DNA of 64,000 nt from UBA2779 sp965232615. Lineage in GTDB: Bacteria; Spirochaetota; Spirochaetia; DSM-2461. A program made the translations under genes and the position numbers. Within the stretch, counting starts at the first letter, position 1. The number at the start of each line of letters is the position of its first letter. Below, in pieces: positions 16,877 to 25,402 of this stretch. The notes beneath the pieces are model-generated. The model did not search any database and was not told the origin of the DNA. It saw only the letters and a program-made list of their open reading frames with translations. The stretch spans positions 1,612,001 to 1,676,000 of the forward strand of contig OZ246985.1 of the NCBI GenBank assembly GCA_965232615.1, read 5' to 3'.

Positions 16877-17856
16877 CTCTCCTCCCATATCCAATGCTCA
16901 CTGAGCTCTATTGCATCAAGCTTATATCGATGACTGTTTTCCCTAACCCAGTGATGAATTTCTTTCCAATCGGAGCTGGCAGAATGATCTTTGTCGCCGG
17001 ATCTTATCAGATATGACCACCATTGCAGACGACTCAAGCGACCTCCGCCATTCCGGCGGTGAACGGCAAGAATTTTCAGGTAGAAACGACGATACCCCAT
17101 CCCCGGTGATGTGTTGACTGATGGCAGGTCTACCAGAAGCCCAATTTTAAGTTCAGGATGGGTCGACAGCTTCTCCCCCCATAACCAGGCTCGCATTCCA
17201 TACTCCAACAGCTGCCACCAGCTTTCCTTTATTGAATGATCGAAACCGCCAAGTTTTCTGTGTTTTTCCAGATTATACATCCCGAAGTAATCCCAGGGAA
17301 ACAGTGTTGGAGTCTCCCTTTTTCCTGGAGCTGTTGGCAGAACTTGAAACCTGGTTCTGCCGGTTGGCATCGGACCAACAGTTGTATGAAGGATTTCTCC
17401 ATCAAGATTTTGAATCACGGGAACGGTGCAAATCTGTTTTCTTTCCATTATTTCGCCTAAAAGATGATTCAGAGTATCTGGCCGCTTCATCTGCATGTTA
17501 GGTGATATGACATAGCAGTGGTTACAGAGGGCTTCATTGAATGCTGTATCCAGACGGTGTCCAGTATCTGTCCCCTTTTTGAAGATGATGAATCTTACAT
17601 TGTTATAAAGCTGCATCAACATGAGTACATCTCTGGGGGAAGGATCAGTTTCTATGGACAATACTTCCACAGCTTGCAGCTTTTTAAGTTCATTAAAAAG
17701 TGGAGTTCTGTAAGGATTGGAAGAACTGTTGAGAAGTATTATGGAAAACCCATCCTGAGACTTTTTCTTCCTGTCAAGGGTTTCTCCACCCAGGATTGTA
17801 TAGGAGACGACATCATTTAAGTGACTCTGTCTAGAAATTGAAGGTGTAGAACTCAT
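16873..17856 (-). CDS. Unknown protein, GT-A glycosyltransferase-like
   Basis: 327 residues with no motif I can assign firmly. The N-terminal half (FSIILLNSSSNPYRTP, then VEVLSIETDP and VRFIIFKK) resembles the nucleotide-binding half of family 2 glycosyltransferases. There is no clear DxD. The C-terminal half is Trp-rich (WWQLLEYGMRAWLWG). I prefer the ATG at 17856 with GGGA upstream over a TTG at 17892 that lies deeper inside the upstream gene. Overlap on both sides ties it to the spiro-SPASM/SpsF/PseG cassette. Confidence 0.6.
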   Translation of the reverse strand: MSSTPSISRQSHLNDVVSYTILGGETLDRKKKSQDGFSIILLNSSSNPYRTPLFNELKKLQAVEVLSIETDPSPRDVLMLMQLYNNVRFIIFKKGTDTGHRLDTAFNEALCNHCYVISPNMQMKRPDTLNHLLGEIMERKQICTVPVIQNLDGEILHTTVGPMPTGRTRFQVLPTAPGKRETPTLFPWDYFGMYNLEKHRKLGGFDHSIKESWWQLLEYGMRAWLWGEKLSTHPELKIGLLVDLPSVNTSPGMGYRRFYLKILAVHRRNGGGRLSRLQWWSYLIRSGDKDHSASSDWKEIHHWVRENSHRYKLDAIELSEHWIWEER

Positions 17857-19354
17857 CACAATTCCCACAGGGTCCAGGGTATTTTTTTTCAATATGAGCC
17901 TGGTATAATTTAATTCCGCGAGACCATATCAATTCTAAATCCTCTTCAAAAGCATTCCCTGAATTCTCTCTGCGGCCCAGATCGGTACGACAGAAGGGAA
18001 CTGTACCATCAATCAATATGGGCATGTCTCTCTTGAGATGCCAGCAGGGAAAACGGTCTAATGGTGAAAGATCGGCCGGTTGGAGATTCTCAAGATAACC
18101 AGAGTATGAATCATGTTTCTGAATAATGACTCCCCCACCGACATCCTTCCACTTATGATGAAAATCTTCCAGGGTTTCTTCATTTCCATTCATCCTTACG
18201 GCCTGCATCCAGCAGTGACGGCCAAAGAGTTTTGCCAGGGTTTCAGCCGTTTTCTCAGCCTCCTGCATCCCATCCCCGCGCAATGTGCGATACAGGCCTT
18301 CATCAGCAGTATCAAGACTGACAATCCACATGAGGCGACCGGCATTGAATTTCCCAGCAAGATCTGCCAGTAAACTCCTTTCCCAGCCAATCCCGGAAGT
18401 CTCAATCAAAACACGGATTGTACTGCTCAAACTCAGGGCATGGTGAATCATCTCTCCAATTTGAGGATGAGATGCCGGTTCGCCCCATAGGGATGGTACG
18501 ATAACAGCATCATCAGCAAATTCATAAATTCGCTGACAGAGATCATTGAACTTTGATAGATCCATAAAATTTCTACCCTTCATTGGATTTCCTGAAAACT
18601 GTGGAAATGGACAGTAGGAACAGGATTGGGGGCAATAGTCCGTTATCTGTATGGGAAAGTAACAGGGGAGATTTCGCAGTAAATGGAGATTTTCAGGAAT
18701 AACCCGGCACAGAGTTTCTGCATCAATACCTCCGGCAGCATATAAGTCTTCGGCAATGTTCTTATTGCGCGCTGTATCGCAGGAGATGGAAACTCTCTCC
18801 ATTCGCAGATCCATTGGTGATAAATGTGTTTCAATATCAAAGGCGTTAATGTCTTTTTTGAGAATTTCAAATAGACTGTTCCTTTCCAGGATACTGGCGC
18901 GCTGAACGGCAAGAGGTTTAAGCTTTGCCAATAACCCTGGCGAAAGAATTTCCGGAGCCAGACCATAGGGATATCCATCAGCGAATGTGTATTCGGCATC
19001 GTATCTGTAATGCAGTTCCCACAATGTTTTTGTCAATTCAACATCCACGAGGGGACAATCTCCCCATATATGAAATAAAGCCTCTGGATTCATCTCCCTG
19101 GATTTGGAAAGTCCCTCGAGTAGAGCATCGATAAACTCTGTTTCCGTCCAGTTTTCCCGTTGAATTACCTCAGAATACCCCTCTTCAACTTCAATGAGCT
19201 CTAATTCAGAATCCGTAAGAAATATAATTCCTTGATAATCCGGAATATTATCTGCCCATTTTATAACCCACTTCAAAGATGATGGACCTCCAAAAACGGA
19301 TTCATAAGCGTGTGATGTCAGCCCAATCATGTTAATTACAGCAAGATTGCCCAT
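17831..19354 (-). CDS. Spiro-SPASM type radical SAM protein
   Basis: 507 residues. An N-terminal nucleotidyltransferase-like domain (IWGDCPLVD recalls the SpsF motif), then a radical SAM core with CPQSCSYCPFP (C-x3-C-x2-C for the 4Fe-4S cluster) at about residue 255, SLWGEPASHP, and a C-terminal SPASM-like cysteine set (CWHLKRDMP, FCRTDLG, CGNCDEFY) for auxiliary clusters. This matches the spirochaete-specific family known as spiro-SPASM; its substrate is unknown. I chose the ATG at 19354 because GGGAG lies before it and the product then starts directly with LAVINMIGL. It is the first gene of the operon. Confidence 0.85.
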   Translation of the reverse strand: MGNLAVINMIGLTSHAYESVFGGPSSLKWVIKWADNIPDYQGIIFLTDSELELIEVEEGYSEVIQRENWTETEFIDALLEGLSKSREMNPEALFHIWGDCPLVDVELTKTLWELHYRYDAEYTFADGYPYGLAPEILSPGLLAKLKPLAVQRASILERNSLFEILKKDINAFDIETHLSPMDLRMERVSISCDTARNKNIAEDLYAAGGIDAETLCRVIPENLHLLRNLPCYFPIQITDYCPQSCSYCPFPQFSGNPMKGRNFMDLSKFNDLCQRIYEFADDAVIVPSLWGEPASHPQIGEMIHHALSLSSTIRVLIETSGIGWERSLLADLAGKFNAGRLMWIVSLDTADEGLYRTLRGDGMQEAEKTAETLAKLFGRHCWMQAVRMNGNEETLEDFHHKWKDVGGGVIIQKHDSYSGYLENLQPADLSPLDRFPCWHLKRDMPILIDGTVPFCRTDLGRRENSGNAFEEDLELIWSRGIKLYQAHIEKKYPGPCGNCDEFYTFNF

Positions 19355-19565
19355 GAGTTCTCCCATCATCGCATTTAGAGATATTCCACATGTCTGTCCC
19401 AATGAGAAATATCCGGTGCCGTAAGTCACAGGGCTGCTGGAATGCAGTATGACGGCTCACGGGACAGGCTTGTCTACTGCGATTAGATTTAACAATGATA
19501 CAGTTGATAACGTTTAACCGGAACCCTCTGTTCCCACATTCATCAAAAATCGGAATAATTAAAAA

Positions 19566-20786
19566 ATGCTGAACAATGATACACAGCCAGTCTGGTCAGT
19601 CAGTCAACTCACCCATGCTATCAAAACTCAACTCCAATCCACATTCCCGATGATTGAGGTGGAAGGAGAAATTTCCAATTTACGACATTCGGGTGCCGGA
19701 CACCAATACTTCACTCTCAAGGATTCCCATGCAGTGATATCAGCTGTTCTGTTTCGTGGTCAAGCAGCTGGACTCAGAATTCAGCCCACTGATGGTATGA
19801 ACGTTGTTGTTAAGGGACGAATTGAAGTTTACCCACCCCGGGGCAGCTATCAGATAATAATTGACAGCTTACGTGAAGCTGGACGCGGGGCTCTGCTGGA
19901 GGCTCTGGAAAAGCGTAAACAGCAGCTTGCTTCAGAAGGATTGTTTGACCAGGACAGTAAATTGCCCCTGCTTCCCTACCCCCGACGAGTCGCTGTCATA
20001 ACCTCCCCCACTGGTGCAGCCGTGAAGGATATTCTTCAGGTGCTTTCCAGACGAGCAGCCGCACCCCGGATAACAATTTTACCCACACTGGTCCAGGGCA
20101 TGGAAGCCGCACATATGATTGCGGACCAGCTTGAGAGGGCTGTGAATTACAAGTTGGGCGATGTTATAATTCTTGCCAGGGGCGGTGGAACTCTGGAGGA
20201 TCTCATGCCTTTCAATGAAGAAATTGTTGTTCGAAGTATTGCTAAATCTCCAATCCCCATCGTTTGTGGTATCGGACATGAAATTGATGTGAGTCTGGCC
20301 GACCTTGCAGCAGATGTGAGAGCAGCTACTCCTTCTGCCGCGGCAGAACTGGTCAGTGATCGTTCTGAAGATCTCCTGATGCGGGTCAAAGGATTTCGCC
20401 GTGAATCTGTCGATGTACTTTCACGGCGGATTGCCGACACCCACCACCGTCTGGAACACTGTTCCATTGACCGAATGCACTCATTTATCAGGGCTAGAAT
20501 TGAACTGGAGCTAAGACAAAGTGATGATGCATTCCGTAAACTCTGTACTGAGGCGAATGAACGGCTGGCAATGTTGCGTAAAAGACTGGATTCAGCTTCT
20601 GGAACTATCTCAAACATGTCACCAGAGTCCATTCTCGCGAGGGGTTATGCCAGGGTTACACAGAATGGCAGGGGCATCGATTCGGCCTGTAAGCTGAACT
20701 CAGGGGATGTTATTGAAATACGGTTCAGTGAGGATGTCGCTTCAGCAAGAATTATTGAAACAGATAAAAGGGAGACTGGAAGATAA
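19566..20786 (+). CDS. xseA: Exodeoxyribonuclease VII large subunit
   Basis: Degrades single-stranded DNA together with XseB. The 406-residue product has the N-terminal OB fold (WSVSQLTHAIK; EVEGEISNLRHSGAGH; YFTLKD) and the catalytic XseA core (VAVITSPTGAAVKDI; ARGGGTLEDLMPFN; CGIGHEIDVSLADLAADVRA). It starts with ATG at 19566, divergent from the spiro-SPASM operon. It overlaps xseB by one base. Confidence 0.95.
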   Translation: MLNNDTQPVWSVSQLTHAIKTQLQSTFPMIEVEGEISNLRHSGAGHQYFTLKDSHAVISAVLFRGQAAGLRIQPTDGMNVVVKGRIEVYPPRGSYQIIIDSLREAGRGALLEALEKRKQQLASEGLFDQDSKLPLLPYPRRVAVITSPTGAAVKDILQVLSRRAAAPRITILPTLVQGMEAAHMIADQLERAVNYKLGDVIILARGGGTLEDLMPFNEEIVVRSIAKSPIPIVCGIGHEIDVSLADLAADVRAATPSAAAELVSDRSEDLLMRVKGFRRESVDVLSRRIADTHHRLEHCSIDRMHSFIRARIELELRQSDDAFRKLCTEANERLAMLRKRLDSASGTISNMSPESILARGYARVTQNGRGIDSACKLNSGDVIEIRFSEDVASARIIETDKRETGR

Positions 20787-21016
20787 TGGAAGGATTTGAG
20801 AAACGGTTGTCGCGATTGGAGGAAATCGCTGAAAAGATGAGGGACAGAGAAGTCCCCCTGGAAGAAGTTATGACTCTATTTGACGAAGGGTCATCCATAT
20901 CCCGGGATCTTGAAGAAGAGCTGCAGGGCTATGAGAGGAAGGTTTATCAGCTTGTCAATTCACCTGAGACTAACGGCGAGGGGATTCCTGAAATAGAACC
21001 ATATCCCCTGGAGTAA
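20786..21016 (+). CDS. xseB: Exodeoxyribonuclease VII small subunit
   Basis: 76 residues, typical for XseB: FEKRLSRLEEIAEKM, then VPLEEVMTLFDEG and LEEELQGYERKV. It binds XseA as multiple copies. The start overlaps the xseA stop (TAATG). Its last 47 bp overlap the convergent DUF192 gene on the other strand. Confidence 0.94.
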   Translation: MEGFEKRLSRLEEIAEKMRDREVPLEEVMTLFDEGSSISRDLEEELQGYERKVYQLVNSPETNGEGIPEIEPYPLE

Positions 21017-21407
21017 TATTTCTCTCCTCAAACCATCCACGGTTGACCTCAAGAGCATACAGGACTGTTCTCCTTGATACAACCGACTCCAGTGATAATG
21101 GTTCCAGTCTTTCTATCTGACGTATCAACCCATTGGCTGCAATGAATGATATTGACAGGGGAATCGTTGTATTTTTCATCCAGAAGGATGGTTTAGATTC
21201 AGACTCAAACACAAAAAGCATACCCGTATTATCAGGCAAACTGCGGCGGTTCATGAGTCCTCTGCGGCGAAGTTCCTGAGTGTCCGCAATTTCCACACTG
21301 AGAGTGTGCCCCCCGACAGTTATTTCCTGTGTTGACAGACGGGCTCCACAGGAAATAAGAACTGTCATCAAAACAGAAATACATGGAGTGAATCTTTTAG
21401 AATTCAT
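20970..21407 (-). CDS. DUF192 family lipoprotein
   Basis: 145 residues starting at ATG 21407: a short lipoprotein signal with lipobox VLISC, then the DUF192 fold (VEIADTQELRRRGLMNRRSL; GMLFVF; SFWMKNTTIPLSI; ALEVNRGW). The function of this family is unknown; members are usually exported. A longer frame exists but adds residues overlapping the upstream gene. The 3' end overlaps xseB convergently by 47 bp with no visible terminator. Confidence 0.85.
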   Translation of the reverse strand: MNSKRFTPCISVLMTVLISCGARLSTQEITVGGHTLSVEIADTQELRRRGLMNRRSLPDNTGMLFVFESESKPSFWMKNTTIPLSISFIAANGLIRQIERLEPLSLESVVSRRTVLYALEVNRGWFEERNITPGDMVLFQESPRR

Positions 21408-21948
21408 CAATAAATTCCTGCCTGGCACTTTCTCGCCATGCGATTCGGTCTGCTTCATCCTCCAGAGCTGCATCAAAGACTTGCAAGTCCAGATATTTCA
21501 CTGTAAGGGGACGTTCCAATGCCATGCGGGTCGATCCATCCTCCCACCATACTTTCGTGGGATTCATTTCAAGGGGAATCCTGTATTTCTCCTCAAGGTT
21601 TGTATATACAGTATACCAATCTATCACTGCAGGATTTAATTCCAATATAATAGAAGCCAGTTTTTCATCTTCAAAATAAAAAAGTCCCCGCAGGATGAAT
21701 AATGAACCATCAGCTTCGATCAAGGAGGATCCTGGTCTTTCAAGCAGACTGACTGATTCCTCACCTCTGTAGGTAAACCATGGATCCCTGGACAGTAAAT
21801 CCTTGACTTCTCTGATAGGCATGCCTAATCCAATACTCCTGTATTCTCGCGGCAGAGATTTTTCGGATTCCTGGGCGGGAGTAACAGTCAGACTGAATCC
21901 AGTCAGGAGAAGTACGATGGTTAAACATTTAATACCGTTCTCGATCAT
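21397..21948 (-). CDS. Exported protein of unknown function
   Basis: 183 residues with an N-terminal signal peptide (CLTIVLLLTGFSLTVTPA, cleavage near AQES). The mature part has no recognised domain; it contains GLGMPIREVKDLLSRDPWF and looks like a small periplasmic fold. It overlaps the DUF192 start by about 11 bp, so both are likely cotranslated envelope proteins. Confidence 0.7.
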   Translation of the reverse strand: MIENGIKCLTIVLLLTGFSLTVTPAQESEKSLPREYRSIGLGMPIREVKDLLSRDPWFTYRGEESVSLLERPGSSLIEADGSLFILRGLFYFEDEKLASIILELNPAVIDWYTVYTNLEEKYRIPLEMNPTKVWWEDGSTRMALERPLTVKYLDLQVFDAALEDEADRIAWRESARQEFIDEF

Positions 21949-21967
21949 TGGCCAACTCTTCCGAAAC

Positions 21968-22285
21968 TCAATTAATCATCCAGAAATGCAGAATTGCTGA
22001 TATGGAGATCAGGAGTAGTACACTGTATGTCCAATAACGGGATGCAGACCAGGAAGGTCTTCTGTGCAATCTCTTTTCCAGAAAACGGCCATCAATCATT
22101 TCCAATGGAATTGTATCTGCCGTGAAACCACAGGTCTTACAACCATGAAGGAATTTCCTGAAATCTCCCCGACTGTAACATCGTGGGCATTGCACTCCGC
22201 TGAAGAGGCGATTGCATACCGGACATGATACGGCTCTGGAGTTCACAGATGCTCCGCATGCCTCACATAAGAATTCTATTTTCAT
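21968..22285 (-). CDS. Zinc-ribbon membrane protein of unknown function
   Basis: 105 residues. Four CxxC-type pairs (CEACG, CPVC, CPRC, CKTCG) form one or two zinc ribbons in the first 55 residues, followed by a C-terminal membrane segment (YSVLLLISISAILHFW). Zinc ribbons of this sort bind partners or nucleic acid; no function can be assigned. It is 19 bp upstream of the exported protein gene. Confidence 0.7.
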   Translation of the reverse strand: MKIEFLCEACGASVNSRAVSCPVCNRLFSGVQCPRCYSRGDFRKFLHGCKTCGFTADTIPLEMIDGRFLEKRLHRRPSWSASRYWTYSVLLLISISAILHFWMIN

Positions 22286-22362
22286 TCTTGAGTAACACCG
22301 CTCCTTTAATCATACTAGTATATCGGTTATTTTTTGAGAATGCCTGATGTAAAGAGGGAGAC

Positions 22363-23664
22363 ATGATTGAGGAATATCCTCCAGAGGAGAAAAGCTTTCT
22401 TCGAAGATTTATTGAACGGCTTAAAGACTGGTCAGAAGTCAATCCTCCCTCCAGTTCAGAATTAGATTCTCTCAAGCATGAATTTCGGCTGACACGCAGG
22501 GAAACTGATACACTGAACAAACTCTCGCATAATCATCTGCGCCGGGGCAGAAAAGCATTTGCCAGAGAAAACTATGAGCAGGCTATCGCGGAACTTGCCC
22601 GTGCATCTCAACTGCGGCCCAGAGATGCGGCACCAAGAGTGGAATTGGCAGAAATATATCTTAAACGGTCACGAAGAAGAGGATCCTCACTTCGGGATAG
22701 AAAAAAAATCATTGAGTTAGTCAGGGTCGCGTCGGAATTACAACCCAATAATTCAGAACTTCAACGTTTTTTTCTTGAAAACAAATGGATCAGATTCCAT
22801 ACTGGTAGAAACCGGAAGCATCGGTTAATCCTTGTCGCCTTACTGTTGTTTCTTTCTTCTTCTGGAGTAATGTTGTGGCAGTGGGATTTCATTGTATCGG
22901 TCCTGAATAGAGCTACTCCACCAGGAGTTGAAGAGGTTTATGGATCATTTATTTCAAATCCTCGGCCAGTTCCAGTAGACACCTCATCTGTCAATAATGA
23001 CATTCTCAATACTGAAATCACATTTTCTGAAATAGGCCGGCGAAATGATGATTCCTATCTTCATATAATTGGACGTTTTAAGTCAGAGATGCACAGTATT
23101 GAAGCATTGAAACTACTTGTACAGGGTAAGAGCATGGACAGTACGGTACTTTTTTCCATGCCATGGTTGGTATTGGATGGGAAAACCCCTTCCCTGCTGT
23201 CCGGGGATACCCTCCCGTTCAACACCTTCCGCTGGCTGGCAGGAAGTGATGCAAATATACAAGGTATTGAGATACTGCCTTTGGAAGTAGAATTCTCAGA
23301 CGAATCTGCCAGCCCAGTTTCAACTGGTGTGGAAATCAACTGGGATACTCTCAGACCGACGGGGTGTACCCTGGAAGCTGAAGTTCGCAACCGCCGTACC
23401 ATTGAAGCATTTGATCGCCAGGTTCTGCTGATGGATCTGGCCCTGGAAAATACTGGTATAGCAATAATTGAGGAATTGACATTTGAAGTACTTCTCCATC
23501 CAGATTGGACGCCTGCTGAATACAGTATTCTGAAGAATCAAGTTCCCCCAATAACCAGGGGTGAGCGGCGGATTTTTCCAATGGAATTGTCAATCCCCCT
23601 TCATGCCAACACAAATGATGTGCCAGTATTTATACGAATCAATAGAGTACTGATACTTGATTGA
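22363..23664 (+). CDS. TPR-containing single-pass membrane protein
   Basis: 433 residues. About 60-140: TPR-like helices (NHLRRGRKAFARENYEQAI; ELARASQLRPRDAAPRVELA). About 155-175: one membrane segment (LILVALLLFLSSSGVMLW). The remainder is extracytoplasmic with FxxxDGKTPSLLSG-like beta strands. GGGAG precedes the ATG. No closer family recognised. Divergent from the zinc-ribbon gene. Confidence 0.7.
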   Translation: MIEEYPPEEKSFLRRFIERLKDWSEVNPPSSSELDSLKHEFRLTRRETDTLNKLSHNHLRRGRKAFARENYEQAIAELARASQLRPRDAAPRVELAEIYLKRSRRRGSSLRDRKKIIELVRVASELQPNNSELQRFFLENKWIRFHTGRNRKHRLILVALLLFLSSSGVMLWQWDFIVSVLNRATPPGVEEVYGSFISNPRPVPVDTSSVNNDILNTEITFSEIGRRNDDSYLHIIGRFKSEMHSIEALKLLVQGKSMDSTVLFSMPWLVLDGKTPSLLSGDTLPFNTFRWLAGSDANIQGIEILPLEVEFSDESASPVSTGVEINWDTLRPTGCTLEAEVRNRRTIEAFDRQVLLMDLALENTGIAIIEELTFEVLLHPDWTPAEYSILKNQVPPITRGERRIFPMELSIPLHANTNDVPVFIRINRVLILD

Positions 23665-23689
23665 TCTGTATAAAAGGGATATTATCAAA

Positions 23690-23700
23690 TAGAGGTGCCC
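23690..23700. repeat. Short terminus remnant of the MITE family
   Basis: TAGAGGTGCCC matches the last 11 bp of the element. It lies 28 bp before the adk start and just after the TPR gene. Short enough that chance is possible, but the position at a gene border matches other remnants. Confidence 0.5.
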
Positions 23701-23728
23701 TGGAATATATTCAGCAGGAGGTAATGCT

Positions 23729-24358
23729 ATGCGATTAGTTTTTCTTGGTCCCCCTGGAGCCGGTAAAGGAACAATGGCCGTCAAAACTCAACAACTCCTG
23801 TCGGTTCCCCACATCTCAACAGGAGACCTGTTTCGGTATCATGTCAGTAATAATACCGAGCTTGGCCGCAAGGTGAAAATCATTATGGAAAGAGGGGATC
23901 TAGTTTCTGATGAAATAACAGTTTCCATGGTTCAGGATCGATTAAGGAAAGATGATGCAGGGGATGGATTCATATTCGATGGGTTTCCAAGAACAATATC
24001 CCAGGCAAAGGCATTCTCAAAGGTCGCAGAACTCGATTACGTAATCAATTTGCAATGCTCAAAAAAAGATCTGATTATACGCCTCACTGGCAGACGATCC
24101 TGTCCAGTCTGCGGACGTATTTACCATATTGAATTCTTTCCCCCACAATCCGAGGGAATATGCGATGATGATGATGCTACTCTCCAAACACGGAAGGATG
24201 ACACCCTGGATGCCGTTGAAAACAGGCTGAAAGTCTATGATGAAGCGACATCTCCATTGATTGACTGGTATGGTGATCAGAACCTTTTGCAGACAGTCGA
24301 CGCATCTGCAGCACCGGAGGAAGTATTCAGTTCAATCAAGAAGCTTCTTCAGAGCTGA
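23729..24358 (+). CDS. adk: Adenylate kinase
   Basis: Interconverts ATP+AMP and 2 ADP. The 209-residue product has the P-loop GPPGAGKG (7-14), the FDGFPRT motif, and the long LID with a zinc site Cys125, Cys128, Cys145, Asp148 of the CCCD type. CAGGAGG precedes the ATG. The 3' end overlaps the convergent TPR lipoprotein gene by 23 bp. Confidence 0.96.
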   Translation: MRLVFLGPPGAGKGTMAVKTQQLLSVPHISTGDLFRYHVSNNTELGRKVKIIMERGDLVSDEITVSMVQDRLRKDDAGDGFIFDGFPRTISQAKAFSKVAELDYVINLQCSKKDLIIRLTGRRSCPVCGRIYHIEFFPPQSEGICDDDDATLQTRKDDTLDAVENRLKVYDEATSPLIDWYGDQNLLQTVDASAAPEEVFSSIKKLLQS

Positions 24359-25400
24359 TCAACTCCTGGATCACTGGAATCAATTCCGGTGGAATATCAA
24401 GGAGAAGATTGTGAATGGCTTCATCATCATTGAAGCCTTTTTGATAGGCCGCTCTCAATGAATCGATACCGATTTCAAAATCAGTGAACTCAAGTAGCTG
24501 TAATCGAGCCAATCTGAAGCTGGCAGCCGCACCCGCGCTGGATCCATCCCTGCTGGCACGCTGATAATACTTTGCTGCCCTGCTGTATAACCCCAGTTTT
24601 TCCAACATCTCTCCTGCAGAAAGCAGGGCCTCTGGCTTTGGAATGCTTTTTGTGAATCCCCATTCGTACTCATAGATTGCCTCCTGCACATATCCATTCA
24701 TAGCATACAATTCCGCAAGAATCAGATGATTTTCATCCGTATCTTCAACCTGAAGAAGCTCCTTCTGATATTTAACTGCATCATCAAACTGCTGAAGTTG
24801 TTTATAGATTTCAACAATGCTTTTTAGGGCCTCGGCATCAGTTTCCAGGACAGCCAGAGCTTCAAAATAATGGGAAAGAGCTTTCTTAAGTTCCTGACTC
24901 TTGAACAACACCCATCCAGACGTCCTGATGACCTTAAGGCTTTCTGGATTTCGTCTCCGTAATTCATTGAGAATTCTGATAGATTCATCATATTGTCTGG
25001 ATCTGGCTAAGGTTATTGCCAGGTTGTATGATGCTGCGGTCATTCTGGGTTTGACAGCCAGGGCCTCTCTGTAAGCTGCTGCTGCACTTTTGTAATCCCC
25101 TTTTTCCTGGAAGGTATTGCCCTCATTGAAGGCATTGACCACAGCTATATCAGCCCGGGACCAGGTGCGGCAGGAAGTACTTAATAGGGCTGTTGATATG
25201 ATAAATATCCATTGCTTTAGGCAACCTCTAAAAAACCGTTTTTGGAATTTGGCGCAATGGCGGTGTGTTCCTCGGAGCTTTGCTCCTGCGGTACGCACCT
25301 GCTTACGTGAGCATTTTGACAACGCAGCAGCGAGGTAAAAGATCAAGCCAGAAACGAAATAAGGTTTTTTAGAGGTGCCCTTTACATAATAAGTCGTCAT
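24336..25400 (-). CDS. TPR lipoprotein with a MITE inserted in frame in its signal peptide
   Basis: The 354-codon frame starts with ATG 25400, 2 bp after the stop of the upstream gene. Codons 1-7 read MTTYYVK, then 55 codons come from the repeat copy at 25220-25380 plus its 4-bp duplication, then the frame resumes with QWIFIISTALLSTSC. Without the insert the gene encodes a 299-residue lipoprotein with lipobox LSTSC and at least six TPR-like helices (YKSAAAAYREALAVKP; YDESIRILNELRRRNPESL). With it, the signal peptide is interrupted by about 55 basic, Cys-containing residues, so export is doubtful unless translation restarts inside. TPR lipoproteins act in envelope assembly; the exact role is unknown. 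Confidence 0.78.
   Translation of the reverse strand: MTTYYVKGTSKKPYFVSGLIFYLAAALSKCSRKQVRTAGAKLRGTHRHCAKFQKRFFRGCLKQWIFIISTALLSTSCRTWSRADIAVVNAFNEGNTFQEKGDYKSAAAAYREALAVKPRMTAASYNLAITLARSRQYDESIRILNELRRRNPESLKVIRTSGWVLFKSQELKKALSHYFEALAVLETDAEALKSIVEIYKQLQQFDDAVKYQKELLQVEDTDENHLILAELYAMNGYVQEAIYEYEWGFTKSIPKPEALLSAGEMLEKLGLYSRAAKYYQRASRDGSSAGAAASFRLARLQLLEFTDFEIGIDSLRAAYQKGFNDDEAIHNLLLDIPPELIPVIQELISSEEAS
25220..25380 (+). repeat. MITE-like element, copy B, inserted inside a coding region
   Basis: 161 bp, same orientation as copy A, ends GGCAACCTCTAAAAAA and TTTTTTAGAGGTGCCC. Flanking TTTA at 25216-25219 and 25381-25384 is a 4-bp direct duplication. Element plus duplication is 165 bp, a multiple of three. 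The minus-strand frame through it has no stop. Confidence 0.93.
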
Positions 25401-25402
25401 AC

